Assembly: GCF_943737005.1 (NCBI RefSeq)
Contig: NZ_CALSFU010000003.1
Coordinates: 124,001-188,000, forward strand
Source: Achromobacter sp. Marseille-Q4962
GTDB taxonomy: Bacteria; Pseudomonadota; Gammaproteobacteria; Burkholderiales; Burkholderiaceae_B
Length of the DNA: 64,000 nucleotides
Reading direction: 5' to 3'
Shown: piece after piece, positions 1-9,905 of the stretch
Layout: each line of letters starts with the position of its first letter
Numbering within the stretch: the stretch's first letter is position 1
Position numbers and translations under genes: made by a program
The notes under the pieces: model-generated
The model's database searches: none
Told to the model about the DNA's origin: nothing
What the model saw: the letters and a program-made list of their open reading frames with translations, nothing else

Positions 1-640
1 CGGACTGGGCTGGGATATCCACCGTGGACACGGCGCGCAGCCGGTCCAGGTCGCCGTTGATGGCCTGCTGCAGGCTGGAGAAGCGGGGCCGGTCGGCGCG
101 CGCCAGGCGCGACTGGGCGGTTTCCAGCGCCACGATGGCGTTGGACACGTTGCCCGCCAGGCGCAGCTGCTGGTTGGCGATGGTGAGCAGACGCTCGACG
201 TCGTTGGCGAGCAGTTCGTCGCTGGCGCTGTCGTTGAAGTTCTGCCAGGCCTGCTGCAAGGCGGCGTACTGGCTTTGCGTCTCGCGGACCGTGTCTTCGA
301 GCTCGGCCACGCGTCCGGCCCGGGCCTGGGCCAGCGCCAGGGCCTCGCGCGCCTCCTTGCGCGCCTGCGCGGTTTCGTTGGCGAGGGCGTCCACGCGCGT
401 GGCCACTTCACGCCCCGCGGCCACGAACTGGACCCTCTGCTGCCACAGGGCATAGCCCAGCCCCACGGCCAGCAGGACCACAATGACGAGGGCGGCGACC
501 AGCGCGCCGTTGCCGCGCCGGGCGGCGGCGGGCTTGGCGGACGCCGATGCGGCGGAAGCGGCCGGAGCCGATGCGGGCGCGCTTGCGCCGGGAACGGCCG
601 CAGGAACGGCCGGATCGGTAGCGGGAGTCTTGTCAGTCAT
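1..640 (-). CDS. hemX: HemX-like membrane protein (partial, cut by window start)
   Basis: The N-terminal part of a protein whose 3' end lies beyond the left edge. It starts with an Ala/Pro-rich cytoplasmic segment of about 45 residues. One strong transmembrane helix follows (around residues 45-65), and then a long helical, probably coiled-coil region rich in Ala, Gln, Arg and Glu. This is the layout of HemX, the membrane protein encoded after hemC and hemD in proteobacteria. HemX is often annotated as uroporphyrinogen-III C-methyltransferase, although the catalytic fold is absent and its role is unclear. It begins 37 bases after hemD on the same strand, so it is probably co-transcribed. The ATG at 640 opens the only long frame here. 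Confidence 0.8.
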   Translation of the reverse strand, partial: MTDKTPATDPAVPAAVPGASAPASAPAASAASASAKPAAARRGNGALVAALVIVVLLAVGLGYALWQQRVQFVAAGREVATRVDALANETAQARKEAREALALAQARAGRVAELEDTVRETQSQYAALQQAWQNFNDSASDELLANDVERLLTIANQQLRLAGNVSNAIVALETAQSRLARADRPRFSSLQQAINGDLDRLRAVSTVDIPAQS

Positions 641-677
641 GACGCGATTGTATTCGGTGTCGGTCCGACGCAACGAA

Positions 678-1493
678 TCAGGCGGCAACAAAAGCCTGGA
701 AAATCGACTCGTCGTTGGGCATGCAGATTTGTACCATTGGCGCAGCCCCCGTGCCATGGCGCGGCAAGCGGCGCGCCAGCGCGGGATGCGTGGCCACGAA
801 ACCGCAGCGTTCCCACCACGCGCCCAGGCCCGCCGCGTCCAGGTTGGCGCGGATGGCGTCGATGCCCTCCCCGCTGGTGACCAGCCAGGTGACGGGCGTT
901 CCCGCCTCGGCCCAGCGCCGCAATTGAGCCACGTCGGCGGCCGCCCAGGCCGCCGGCCGGCGCTCGTAGGCGGCATGGCGATCCACCGCCACGCCCTGGG
1001 CGGCCAGGGTGTCGCCCAGCCAGTCGCGGCCTCGCGTGCCGCGCACCAGCAGAACGCGCGCGGGCAGCGGACGGCCGCGCAGCAGTTCCCAGAGCGCCTC
1101 GGAATCGTGGCTGGGCGCCTCAGCGCCCGGATGCAGCACTGTTGTATTCGCGCCAAACCAGCCCGACTCCCGCAGCGCCTCGGCGCTGGCCGGCCCCACG
1201 GTCGCGGCCGGCACGACGGACGGCCAGGCGCCCATGCCGTGGGCGCGGGCGAGCTGATCGAAGTAATGACGAGCCGCGGCGCCGCTCACGAACACCACGA
1301 GCCCGTAGTCTTGCGGGCGGGGCACGGCGGCGGACGGGGCGAGCGGCAGGATGTCGAGGGCGGGCAGCGCGCGGGCGATGAAACCCGCGGCCTGCAGCCG
1401 GTGGGCCAGCGCTTCGTTGCGGCCTTCCGGCCGCGTCAGGATGGCGACCCGCGCGGACGCCGCGGCGGCTCGGGCCATCGCGGCCGGCGCCAT
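678..1493 (-). CDS. hemD: Uroporphyrinogen-III synthase
   Basis: Cyclises hydroxymethylbilane to uroporphyrinogen III with inversion of ring D, in the cytoplasmic haem/sirohaem pathway. The 271-residue product has the weakly conserved two-domain HemD pattern: an early 'ILTRPEGRN' strand-loop, 'FVSGAAARHYF' in the first domain, and 'LVTSGEGIDAI' near the second-domain hinge. The open frame continues upstream inside hemC. I chose the ATG at 1493 because it overlaps the hemC stop as TGATG, the usual coupling of these genes. An ATG five codons later (1478) is possible. hemC lies directly upstream and hemX downstream. Confidence 0.9.
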   Translation of the reverse strand: MAPAAMARAAAASARVAILTRPEGRNEALAHRLQAAGFIARALPALDILPLAPSAAVPRPQDYGLVVFVSGAAARHYFDQLARAHGMGAWPSVVPAATVGPASAEALRESGWFGANTTVLHPGAEAPSHDSEALWELLRGRPLPARVLLVRGTRGRDWLGDTLAAQGVAVDRHAAYERRPAAWAAADVAQLRRWAEAGTPVTWLVTSGEGIDAIRANLDAAGLGAWWERCGFVATHPALARRLPRHGTGAAPMVQICMPNDESIFQAFVAA

Positions 1494-2437
1494 CAATCGG
1501 GCCGCAGCGTTTGCTGCAGCTCCCGCAGGATGGCGTCGGCCCCGGCGCGCAGCAGCTCGCCGGCCACGGCCTCGCCCAGTTCGGTCGCGTCGGCCACCGG
1601 GCCTTCGCGCTCGGCGCGGAAAATGCGCGCGCCGTCCAGCGACGCGACCAGCGCGCGCAGCGACAGCCTGCCGTCGTGGACTTCGGCGTAGGCCGCCAGC
1701 GGCACCTGGCAGGAACCGCCCAGGCGGCGAGACACGGCGCGCTCGGCCAGCACGCAGGAAGTGGTCCGCGCGCTGATGAGCGGGGCCATCCACGCGCGCA
1801 GATCGTCGCGGTCGTTGCGGATCTCGATGCCCAGCGCGCCCTGCCCGGCCGCGGGCAGGCTGTCGGCGGGGTCGAGCAGGCCGCGGATGCGGTCCTGCAG
1901 GCCGAGCCGCTGCAGGCCGGCCGCCGCCAGCACGATGGCGTCGTACTCGCCTTTGTCCAGCTTGGCCAGGCGGGTGTCGAGGTTGCCCCGCAGGGGCCTG
2001 ACCGCGAGCCCGGGGTGGCGCGCCCGGATCTGCGACTCGCGCCGCAGGCTGGACGTGCCCACCACCGCCCCCTCGGGCAGGTCCGCCAGGCTGACGTAGC
2101 GGCTGGAAACGAAGGCGTCGCGCGGGTCGGCCCGTTCGAGCACGGCGCACAGCTCGAAAGGCGCCTGCAGATCGACGGGCACGTCTTTCAGGGAATGCAC
2201 CGCGATGTCGGCACGCCCGTCCAGCAGGGCGTTTTCGAGCTCCTTGACGAACAGGCCCTTGCCGCCCACTTTGGAAAGCGTGCGGTCGAGGATCTGGTCG
2301 CCCCGGGTCGTCAGCGTGAGAAGCTCAACCGCGCACGCCGGATACAGCGTGCGCAGCCTGTCGCGCACGTGCTCGGCCTGCCACAGGGCAAGCCGGCTGG
2401 CGCGGGTCGCGATGACCAGGCGTTGAGGATGGGACAC
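1493..2437 (-). CDS. hemC: Porphobilinogen deaminase (hydroxymethylbilane synthase)
   Basis: Polymerises four porphobilinogen units into hydroxymethylbilane, using a covalently bound dipyrromethane cofactor. The 314-residue length is normal. Visible signatures are the N-terminal '[12 protein letters not shown]', '[11 protein letters not shown]', the 'HSLKDVP' segment with the catalytic Asp, 'VGTSSLRR', 'RGNLDTR', and '[13 protein letters not shown]', whose Cys carries the cofactor. It is the first hem gene of a hemC-hemD-hemX string. A small membrane ORF and a terC gene lie just upstream on the same strand, with only 9 bases between the small ORF stop and this ATG, so transcription may enter from terC. 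Confidence 0.97.
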   Translation of the reverse strand: MSHPQRLVIATRASRLALWQAEHVRDRLRTLYPACAVELLTLTTRGDQILDRTLSKVGGKGLFVKELENALLDGRADIAVHSLKDVPVDLQAPFELCAVLERADPRDAFVSSRYVSLADLPEGAVVGTSSLRRESQIRARHPGLAVRPLRGNLDTRLAKLDKGEYDAIVLAAAGLQRLGLQDRIRGLLDPADSLPAAGQGALGIEIRNDRDDLRAWMAPLISARTTSCVLAERAVSRRLGGSCQVPLAAYAEVHDGRLSLRALVASLDGARIFRAEREGPVADATELGEAVAGELLRAGADAILRELQQTLRPD

Positions 2438-2446
2438 GAGCGGCCA

Positions 2447-2569
2447 TCAAGCGAAATTGGCGAGGACGACCGTGGCAACGGCGCCCAGAATGGCCAGGAT
2501 GGCCAGCCCCTGCAAGAGGCTGAGGCCCGACTCCGATTGCTGCGGATCTACGGTTTTACGCAGACTCAT
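2447..2569 (-). CDS. Small single-span membrane protein, coupled to terC
   Basis: A 40-residue ORF too short for ordinary gene calling. The first 15 or so residues are polar and charged ('MSLRKTVDPQQ'). One hydrophobic helix of about 22 residues follows, rich in Leu, Ile, Ala and Val, and the protein ends 'ANFA'. The ATG lies inside the last codons of the upstream terC gene (14-base overlap). It is preceded by AAGGA with 8 bases of spacing, a good ribosome binding site inside the terC coding sequence. The stop is 9 bases before hemC. I do not recognise a family. The site, spacing and clean membrane helix argue for translation; a partner role for TerC is only inferred from position. Confidence 0.55.
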   Translation of the reverse strand: MSLRKTVDPQQSESGLSLLQGLAILAILGAVATVVLANFA

Positions 2570-3275
2570 GTGCGGATTCCTTGTTCACGGATTTGCGGCT
2601 TGCCAGCCAACGTCCGAGAACAATGACCAGCAGCGCGCCGATGATTTCAGCCGCGATTTTAACCGCTTGCGGCTGTTCGCCGAATTGACGAACCACAAAC
2701 ACGTCGGTGATCAGCATGCCGCCCGCGATCCAGCCCAGCAGGCCCGCGCCCAGGGTGACGACCAGGGGATAGCGGTCGATCAGCTTGAGCACCAGCGTGC
2801 TGCCCCAGATGATGATGGGCACGCTGACGATGAGGCCGAACACCACCAGGCCGATCTGGTGATCGGCGTGCGCGTTCTGCGCCGCGCCGGCAATGGCGAT
2901 GACGTTGTCCAGGCTCATCACGAAATCGGCGATGATGATGGTCTTGACCGCCGCCAGGATGGAGGTGCCGCCCTTGATGTTGCCGTGGGCGTCTTCTTCC
3001 GGGATGAGGAGCTTGATGCCGATCCAGAGCAGGAGCACGCCGCCGACCACCTTCAGGAACGGCACGTTCAACAGCGACAGGGCGAAGGCGATGAGCACCA
3101 CGCGCAGGATGATGGCGCCCGCGGTGCCCCACAGGATGCCTTGCATGCGCTGCTTGGGCGCCAGGTTTCGACACGCCAGCGCGATGACCACCGCGTTGTC
3201 ACCGCCGAGCAGGATGTCGATAAGAATGATCTGGAAAACCGCTGCCCAACTCAGCGTCTGGAAAAACTCAAGCAC
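2556..3275 (-). CDS. TerC-family integral membrane protein (copy 1)
   Basis: A 239-residue polytopic protein of the TerC/YjbE family, a group linked to metal ion (notably manganese) export and tellurium resistance. About seven hydrophobic helices are visible. The conserved acidic membrane motif appears twice: 'DILLGGDNAVVIALACRNL' near residues 20-40 and 'DFVMSLDNVIAIAGAA' near the middle. The start is GTG at 3275 with a G-rich stretch upstream; no ATG fits. The gene follows a second terC copy separated by a terminator hairpin, so it probably has its own promoter. Its 3' end overlaps a small membrane ORF. Confidence 0.9.
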   Translation of the reverse strand: MLEFFQTLSWAAVFQIILIDILLGGDNAVVIALACRNLAPKQRMQGILWGTAGAIILRVVLIAFALSLLNVPFLKVVGGVLLLWIGIKLLIPEEDAHGNIKGGTSILAAVKTIIIADFVMSLDNVIAIAGAAQNAHADHQIGLVVFGLIVSVPIIIWGSTLVLKLIDRYPLVVTLGAGLLGWIAGGMLITDVFVVRQFGEQPQAVKIAAEIIGALLVIVLGRWLASRKSVNKESAHESA

Positions 3276-3300
3276 GTCGAACCCCCGAAGGTATTTATGA

Positions 3301-3327
3301 AAAGAAAGGCCGGTCCCGCACCGGCCG
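3301..3327 (-). terminator. Rho-independent terminator between the two terC genes
   Basis: Read on the minus strand, a 7-bp stem GGCCGGT/ACCGGCC with a 5-base loop is followed at once by TTTCTTTT. It lies after the stop of the upstream terC copy and before the GTG of the next. A second GC-rich hairpin sits just upstream at about 3329-3352. Confidence 0.75.
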
Positions 3328-3387
3328 CCCGCCGCTTTCGAGGGCGGCGGGGTAATTCAGAAACCATTATTGTAATTCAGCTTTCAG

Positions 3388-4095
3388 TCAGGCTTCGGAT
3401 GCGGCTTTCTGGCGGCCAAGCATGATCTTGCCCAGCGCCAGCACCAGCACCGCGCCCAGCGCTCCCGCGATCAGCGCGAAGTCGTGCTGCGTCACGCCCA
3501 GCGCCGCGTCGATGCGCGCCACGGGCTCCTGCAGCGCCGGATCGCCCACCAGCAGTTCGCCTGCGATGAAACCCAGCAGGGCCGCGCCCACCCACACGAT
3601 GATGGGAAAGCGTTCGATGACCTTGAGCAGCAGCGTGCTGCCGAAGATGACCAGCGGAATACTGATGGCCAGGCCCAGCACCAGCAGCGTGGTGTCGCCC
3701 ATGGCCGCGGCGGCCACCGCCACCACATTGTCCAGGCTCATGACCAGGTCGGCGATCATGATGGTGCGGATCGCGACGAGCAGGCTGCCATGCTCCTTGC
3801 CACCCCCTTCGTCTTCGCCTTCCGGCAGCAGCAGCGAAACGCCGATGTACACGAGCAGCAGCGCGCCGATGAGTTTCAGCCAAGGCAGCAGCAGAAGCTT
3901 TGCCGCAACCAGGGTCAGCACGATACGCATGATGATCGCCGCGGCCGAGCCGATGACAATCGCTTTTTTCTGTTGCGCCGGAGGCAGCGAACGCGCCGCC
4001 AGCGCGATGACCACGGCGTTGTCGCCTGATAGCAGGATGTTGACCCAAATGATCTGAAGCAACGCTATCCAGAATGCCGCTGAACTGAGTTCCAT
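3388..4095 (-). CDS. TerC-family integral membrane protein (copy 2)
   Basis: A 235-residue TerC/YjbE-family protein, paralogous to the gene that follows it. It carries both hallmark motifs, 'NILLSGDNAVVIALAARSL' near the N-terminus and 'DLVMSLDNVVAVAAAAM' after the acidic cytoplasmic loop 'PEGEDEGGGKEHG'. About seven transmembrane helices are apparent. The ATG at 4095 is preceded by GAGAGGG. It has a leader of about 130 bases with an exact TATAAT element upstream. The family is associated with divalent metal export; the substrate here cannot be read from sequence. Confidence 0.9.
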   Translation of the reverse strand: MELSSAAFWIALLQIIWVNILLSGDNAVVIALAARSLPPAQQKKAIVIGSAAAIIMRIVLTLVAAKLLLLPWLKLIGALLLVYIGVSLLLPEGEDEGGGKEHGSLLVAIRTIMIADLVMSLDNVVAVAAAAMGDTTLLVLGLAISIPLVIFGSTLLLKVIERFPIIVWVGAALLGFIAGELLVGDPALQEPVARIDAALGVTQHDFALIAGALGAVLVLALGKIMLGRQKAASEA

Positions 4096-4240
4096 ACCCT
4101 CTCTTTCCTAGATGTGATCCCCCTAGGACGAAAAACCAAATGAATGGATGAAAAAGACAAGGACACGCTGACCGCCTTGGTGCGAGCCCGGCGGCATTCT
4201 GACTTGCTGGCGCGTGTCGGTTTTGCTTTCATTATAGTTT
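4096..4240 (-). promoter_or_regulatory. Structured 5' leader and -10 element of terC copy 2
   Basis: An exact TATAAT on the minus strand (4236-4231) predicts a start near 4225 and a leader of about 130 bases. No good -35 is visible. In the leader, GACACGC (4218-4212) can pair with GCGTGTC (4168-4162). Inside this lies a second stem of GGCGG-type bases (4194-4190 with 4176-4172). The stack is followed by CTTGTCTTTTT, which resembles an intrinsic terminator. A further hairpin CCTAG/CTAGG (loop GGGGATCACAT) sits just before the ribosome binding site. This suggests attenuation or a riboswitch-like control. The rest of the gap to 4401 shows no gene. Confidence 0.45.
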
Positions 4241-4401
4241 CGTTCAGCTTTCCGTATGGTTGGCCGACCGCGATGTGGACGAGGGTTTCCCCTAGGAAAT
4301 GGAAAGCAGCGGGGAAAAACCCTCGGGAAAGCCGCGGCCGGTCTGCGGGCGGAACCCGCGCGGGCAGGGCCGCATGCGCCATTGCGCCGGCAGCGCGCGC
4401 G

Positions 4402-4436
4402 AAAAAAAACCCGCCATCGCGGATGGCGGGTTTTTC
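4402..4436 (-). terminator. sucCD operon terminator
   Basis: A 9-bp stem CCCGCCATC/GATGGCGGG with a 3-base loop. Read on the minus strand it is followed by eight T residues, just after the sucD stop. A T-run on the other side makes it potentially bidirectional. Confidence 0.85.
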
Positions 4437-4453
4437 GTGTGCGACGCTGCGCG

Positions 4454-5335
<882 letters not shown>

Positions 5336-5356
5336 TTGTGAATCCTTGGCAATTTT

Positions 5357-6517
5357 TTACTTGACGGCGGCTACGACGCGGGTGGCGGCTTCGGCCATCG
5401 TGTCGGCGCTGATGATCGGCAGGCCCGAGTCAGCCAGCATCTTCTTGCCGAGTTCTTCGTTGGTGCCCTTCATGCGCACGACCAGGGGCACGTTCAGGTT
5501 GACGGCCTTGCAAGCCGCGATCACGCCTTCGGCGATGACGTCGCAGCGCATGATGCCGCCGAAGATGTTGACCAGGATGGCCTTCACGCCCTTGTTCTTG
5601 AGCATGATCTTGAAAGCTTCAGTGACCTTCTCGGCCGTGGCGCCGCCGCCGACGTCCAGGAAGTTGGCGGGCTCGCCGCCGAACAGCTTGATGGTGTCCA
5701 TGGTGGCCATGGCCAGGCCGGCGCCGTTCACCAGGCAGCCGATGTTGCCGTCGAGCTGGATGTAGGCCAGGTCGAACTTGCTGGCTTCGATTTCGGCGGG
5801 GTCTTCTTCGTCGAGGTCGCGGTAGGCGACGATTTCAGGATGGCGGAAGAGCGCGTTGGAGTCGAAGTTGAACTTGGCGTCCAGGGCGATGATGTTGCCC
5901 TTGCTGTCGCGGTTCAGCGGGTTGATCTCGACCAGCGAGGCGTCGGTTTCCATGTAGCACTTGTAGAGCTTCTGGAACACGTCGACGGCCTGCGCGGTGG
6001 ACTCGGCGGGCATGCCGATCGCGTCGGCGATCTTCCTGGCCTGCTCGGCGGTCAGGCCGGCCAGCGGGTCGATGTACTCGGTGACGATCTTCTCGGGGTG
6101 GGAGTGGGCCACTTCCTCGATGTCCATGCCGCCTTCGCTGGAGGCGATGAAGGCGACCTTCTGCGTGGCGCGGTCGGTGACCACGGACACGTAGTATTCC
6201 TTCTGGATGTCGGCGCCTTCTTCGATGTAGAGGCGGCGGACCTTCTGGCCCTCGGGGCCGGTCTGGTGCGTGACCAGCTGCATGCCGAGGATTTCGCCGG
6301 CCAGCTTGCGGACTTCGTCCAGCGAGCGGGCGAGCTTCACGCCGCCGCCCTTGCCGCGGCCGCCCGCATGGATTTGCGCCTTGACGACCCACACCGGTCC
6401 ACCCAGCTTTTCAGCGGCAGCCACGGCCTCGTCGACGGAAAAAGCGGGGATCCCGCGCGGCACGGGGACGCCAAATTGCTTCAGCAGTTCCTTGCCTTGA
6501 TACTCGTGGATTTTCAT
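5357..6517 (-). CDS. sucC: Succinyl-CoA synthetase beta subunit (ADP-forming)
   Basis: The nucleotide-binding partner of SucD. The 386-residue product starts '[22 protein letters not shown]', has the ATP-grasp region with '[19 protein letters not shown]', and has the C-terminal '[15 protein letters not shown]' that contacts the phosphohistidine subunit. It follows a DUF2889 gene by 10 bases and precedes sucD by 21 bases, so the three genes look like one transcript. Confidence 0.97.
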   Translation of the reverse strand: MKIHEYQGKELLKQFGVPVPRGIPAFSVDEAVAAAEKLGGPVWVVKAQIHAGGRGKGGGVKLARSLDEVRKLAGEILGMQLVTHQTGPEGQKVRRLYIEEGADIQKEYYVSVVTDRATQKVAFIASSEGGMDIEEVAHSHPEKIVTEYIDPLAGLTAEQARKIADAIGMPAESTAQAVDVFQKLYKCYMETDASLVEINPLNRDSKGNIIALDAKFNFDSNALFRHPEIVAYRDLDEEDPAEIEASKFDLAYIQLDGNIGCLVNGAGLAMATMDTIKLFGGEPANFLDVGGGATAEKVTEAFKIMLKNKGVKAILVNIFGGIMRCDVIAEGVIAACKAVNLNVPLVVRMKGTNEELGKKMLADSGLPIISADTMAEAATRVVAAVK

Positions 6518-6527
6518 GTGTTACCTG

Positions 6528-7130
6528 TCAGGACGAATGAGAAAGAGAAGGTGAATCGGAGGACGAATCGGCCGATGCCTCAGCGCTGTCCCCTGTGTAC
6601 CACCTGGGATAGTGCTCAGCCACGACCGGCCCGTCGGTCCGCAAGGCATGACAGCCGTCGAGCTGGAAAGGCCGGCGGTCCGGCTCGGCCTGCTGCCGGC
6701 GCCGGTTTGCCATGGTTTGTACCGCCGCCGTGGGCAGCACCTGCGACAGCTCGGTCATATGCGTACAGCCCGCGACGTGGCCGAAGCGCTCCTTGACCTG
6801 GCGCCGGAATCCCTTGAGGAGGTTCATGCCGACCAGGTCAGTGTAAGCCGGTTCGATGGCCATGCAATGACCGCCATAGGGCGCGGCGTCGTACGCGGCG
6901 CGGGCGGCCACGATGGTGAAATCGCCATCGATGGTGATGCGCAGGTGCATGTGGTGGATGGGCCGCCCGGCCTTGAAGACCTCGCCGTTCTGCTTGGGGA
7001 AATCGTACGCCTTGACGTCGATGAGCTCGGCTTCGAGATCCCAGAGGCCGTCGTCGCGCGCGTAGGACTGCACGCGTATGGAACGCGTGTGCAGCGGCTG
7101 GCGAGGACAATCCGGCGGTGGCAAGGGCAT
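6528..7130 (-). CDS. DUF2889 family protein of unknown function
   Basis: A 200-residue soluble protein matching the DUF2889 pattern. It opens 'PLHTRSIRVQSYARDDGLWDLEAELIDVKAYDF', with 'IHHMHLRITID' and a central 'GHCMAIEPAYTDLVG' that contains Cys and His. The last 30 or so residues are Ser/Asp-rich and probably disordered. The function of the family is not known to me. Its stop is 10 bases before sucC, so it is probably transcribed with sucCD. The ATG at 7130 fits where the family begins, although no clear Shine-Dalgarno is visible. Confidence 0.75.
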   Translation of the reverse strand: MPLPPPDCPRQPLHTRSIRVQSYARDDGLWDLEAELIDVKAYDFPKQNGEVFKAGRPIHHMHLRITIDGDFTIVAARAAYDAAPYGGHCMAIEPAYTDLVGMNLLKGFRRQVKERFGHVAGCTHMTELSQVLPTAAVQTMANRRRQQAEPDRRPFQLDGCHALRTDGPVVAEHYPRWYTGDSAEASADSSSDSPSLSHSS

Positions 7131-7607
7131 GCTAGTGGCCTGCGGTGCGGGCGTTGAACGACTGGCCTGTCATGGCTTAGCGGTATGGGCTTAGCGGTAA
7201 AACGGCATGTAACAGGGCCCGCCGGACGACCCGCGGGGTGGCGGCCCGCGCATGGTGCGCGGCAACAAAACCTTGGAAGTATAGCGCACGGCCGTACCGG
7301 CGGCGGGAGCCCCTGCCCGAGGACGGGTTGCCGGCCGGCCGCCCGCATCCTGCGCCGCCGGGAGGACCGGCGCAAACGGCAACGTTGACAACAACAATAA
7401 GGACAAACGCGATGAGCAGTGACGGCGCGCGGCAGCGCGACGGGCCTCCGGCTGGCACCGGGAGGCCCGTTTATCGAAGAATGCAGTGCGCCGCAGGTGG
7501 CAAGCGGCGCGCGGCCAGCGGCGCGCGGCAAGCGGCGCGGCACGCCGCCGGCCGCATGCGCAGCAAGACAGGGACGCATCCCGCGCCCGCCCTGCCCAGG
7601 CCGGCGC
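7131..7607. other. Intergenic region between metE and the DUF2889-sucCD operon
   Basis: No convincing gene. Two overlapping minus-strand frames (about 71 and 93 codons) have hydrophobic starts but conflict with each other and look like chance GC-rich ORFs. A hairpin with arms CGGGCCTCC/GGAGGCCCG lies at 7441-7469, with TTTAT after it on the plus strand. A TATACT sequence on the minus strand (7283-7278) could be the -10 of the sucCD transcript, but no -35 is evident. Confidence 0.5.
7501..7543. repeat. Three near-identical 14-15 bp GC-rich tandem units
   Basis: Three consecutive units close to CAGCGGCGCGCGGC lie just downstream of metE (7501-7515, 7516-7529, 7530-7543). They differ by one or two bases. 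They may be a slipped-strand expansion in noncoding DNA. Confidence 0.6.
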
Positions 7608-9905
7608 CTACGCGGCTTCGCGCAGCGCCCGCGCGGCTTGCACCATACCCACCAGGGCCGCCTCGGTTTCGGGCCAGGCGCGGGTCTTCAGGCCGCAGTC
7701 GGGATTCACCCAGAGGCGTTCCCTGGGCAGGCGGGCGGCGGCCTTCTGCATGAGTCCGACCATCCAGTCCACTTCCGGCACGTTGGGCGAGTGGATGTCG
7801 TACACGCCGGGGCCGATGTCGTTCGGATAGCGGAAATCCTCGAACGCCTTGAGCAGCTCCATGTTGGAGCGCGACGTCTCGATGGTGATGACGTCCGCGT
7901 CCATGGCCGCGATGGATTCGATGATGTCGTTGAACTCCGAATAGCACATGTGGGTGTGGATCTGCGTCTCGTCGCGCACCCCCGCCGTGGACAGGCGGAA
8001 GCAGTCCACCGCCCAGTCCAGGTAGGCCTGCCAGTCGGCGCGGCGCAGCGGCAGCCCTTCGCGGATGGCGGGCTCGTCGATCTGGATGACGCGGATGCCG
8101 GCGGCCTCCAGGTCCACCACTTCGTCGCGCAGCGCCAGGGCGAGCTGGCGGCAGGTCTGTTCGCGCGGCTGGTCGTCGCGCACGAAAGACCATTGCAGGA
8201 TCGTGACCGGGCCGGTGAGCATGCCCTTGACCGGCTTGTCCGTCAGCGACTGCGCGTAGGACGACCAGCCCACTGTCATGGGTGCGGGGCGGGCCACGTC
8301 GCCGAAGATGATGGGCGGCTTCACGCAGCGCGAACCGTAGCTCTGCACCCAGCCGTTCTTGGTGAAGGCGAAGCCGGCCAGCAGCTCGCCGAAGTACTCC
8401 ACCATGTCGTTGCGCTCGGGCTCGCCATGCACCAGCACGTCCAGGCCGACTTTCTCCTGGAAGCGGATCACTTCCTCGATTTCCTTGCGGATGGCCGCCT
8501 CGTAGGCCGAGTCGGTCAGGACGCCGGCCTTCCAGTCGCGGCGCAGCGCCCGGATCTCGGGCGTCTGCGGGAAAGAGCCGATAGTCGTGGTGGGAAACGC
8601 GGGCAGGCCCAGTCCGGCCTGCTGGCGGGCGATGCGCTCGGCAAACGGCGCGCGGTCGCGCGGCACGGCGGCGGACTCCGCCATGCGGCGGGCGACGGCC
8701 GGATTGTGGATGCGGGCCGAGGCGCGGCGCGCGGCCAGGGCGGCGCGCTGCGCGGCCAGCCCCTGCTGCACCTCGGCGTCCTGCGAGCCGTCCAGCGCGC
8801 GGCCCAGCAGGCTCAGTTCTTCCAGCTTCTGGGCTGCGAAGGAAAGCCAGCTCTTGAGTTCGCCGTCGAGCTCGGTTTCGTTGGCCAGGTCCACCGGCAC
8901 GTGCAGCAGCGAGCACGAAGGCGCGAGCCACAGGCGTTCGCCCAGTTGCCGCTTCACGGGGGCCAGGGTCTGCAGCGCCGCGTCGAGATCGGTGCGCCAG
9001 ATGTTGCGGCCGTTGATGACGCCGGCCGACAGCACCTTGCCCTCGCCCAGGCCCGCGGCCACGTCGGCCAGCTGGCCGGGCGCGCGCACCAGGTCCACAT
9101 GCAAGCCGGCCACCGGCAGCGCCAGCGCCGTGGCGAGGTTGTCGCCCAGCGCGTCGAAGTAGGTGGCCAGCAGCAGCTTGAGCGGACTGTCGGCCAGCCT
9201 GGCATAGGCCCGGGCGTAGGCGTCGCGCCAGGCCTGGGGCAGGTCCAGCGCCAGGATGGGCTCGTCGATCTGCACCCACTCCACGCCGAGCTTCGCGAAA
9301 CGCGCCAGCACTTCCTGGTATACGGGCAGCAGCGCGGCCAGCAGATCGAGCTTGGCCGGATCGGCAGCGCCCTGGGCGTAGGCGTCGCCCTTGCCCAGGT
9401 ACAGCCAGGTCAGCGGCCCGGGAATGACGGGCTTGACGGCATGGCCCAGCGCCTGCGCCTCGCGGACCTGGTCGAACAGCGATTCGCGGGCGATGCGGAA
9501 CGCCTGGCCAGGCACCAGTTCGGGCACGATGTAGTGGTAGTTGGTGTCGAACCACTTCGTCATTTCGCAGGCCGCCGCGGGCTTGCCCGACGGAGCGCGG
9601 CCGCGGCCCATGCGGAACAGCGTGTCCAGCGAGACCGGCTCGCCGTCTTTCTGGCCGAAGCGGGCGGGCACGGCGCCCAGCAGCGTGGTCCATTCCAGGA
9701 TCTGGTCGTACCAGGCGAAATCGCCCACCGGCACGAAGCGCAGGCCCGCGGCGGCCTGCAGCTTCCAGTGTGCGGCGCGCAGTTCGCGGCCCGTCTGTTC
9801 CAGTTGCTCGGCGCTTTGCTTGCCGGCCCAGTAGGCCTCGACGGCGCGCTTCAGTTCGCGGTGCGCGCCAATGCGGGGAAACCCCAAATTATGAATGATT
9901 GTCAT
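7608..9905 (-). CDS. metE: Cobalamin-independent methionine synthase
   Basis: Transfers the methyl group of methyltetrahydrofolate (polyglutamate) to homocysteine, the last step of methionine synthesis. The 765-residue product begins '[13 protein letters not shown]', typical of MetE. The catalytic C-terminal half has '[10 protein letters not shown]', '[13 protein letters not shown]', the zinc-ligand segment '[11 protein letters not shown]', and the late Cys in '[10 protein letters not shown]'. A TTG seven codons upstream (9926) extends the frame, but the ATG at 9905 matches the family start. It diverges from metR across a 190-base AT-rich region, which predicts MetR activation with homocysteine as co-inducer. 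Confidence 0.96.
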   Translation of the reverse strand: MTIIHNLGFPRIGAHRELKRAVEAYWAGKQSAEQLEQTGRELRAAHWKLQAAAGLRFVPVGDFAWYDQILEWTTLLGAVPARFGQKDGEPVSLDTLFRMGRGRAPSGKPAAACEMTKWFDTNYHYIVPELVPGQAFRIARESLFDQVREAQALGHAVKPVIPGPLTWLYLGKGDAYAQGAADPAKLDLLAALLPVYQEVLARFAKLGVEWVQIDEPILALDLPQAWRDAYARAYARLADSPLKLLLATYFDALGDNLATALALPVAGLHVDLVRAPGQLADVAAGLGEGKVLSAGVINGRNIWRTDLDAALQTLAPVKRQLGERLWLAPSCSLLHVPVDLANETELDGELKSWLSFAAQKLEELSLLGRALDGSQDAEVQQGLAAQRAALAARRASARIHNPAVARRMAESAAVPRDRAPFAERIARQQAGLGLPAFPTTTIGSFPQTPEIRALRRDWKAGVLTDSAYEAAIRKEIEEVIRFQEKVGLDVLVHGEPERNDMVEYFGELLAGFAFTKNGWVQSYGSRCVKPPIIFGDVARPAPMTVGWSSYAQSLTDKPVKGMLTGPVTILQWSFVRDDQPREQTCRQLALALRDEVVDLEAAGIRVIQIDEPAIREGLPLRRADWQAYLDWAVDCFRLSTAGVRDETQIHTHMCYSEFNDIIESIAAMDADVITIETSRSNMELLKAFEDFRYPNDIGPGVYDIHSPNVPEVDWMVGLMQKAAARLPRERLWVNPDCGLKTRAWPETEAALVGMVQAARALREAA

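Noticed and set aside
4096-4240. yybP-ykoY manganese riboswitch before terC
   Set aside because: The leader is structured, but I could not find the conserved GGGGAGUA-type loop, so only a generic regulatory leader is claimed.
7177-7458. Two overlapping minus-strand ORFs (71 and 93 codons) with signal-peptide-like starts
   Set aside because: They occupy the same DNA in different frames, lack ribosome sites, and are rich in Gly/Arg/Pro as expected from GC-rich noncoding sequence.
7501-7543. CRISPR-like array
   Set aside because: The units are contiguous with no spacers and only three copies, so this is a simple tandem repeat.
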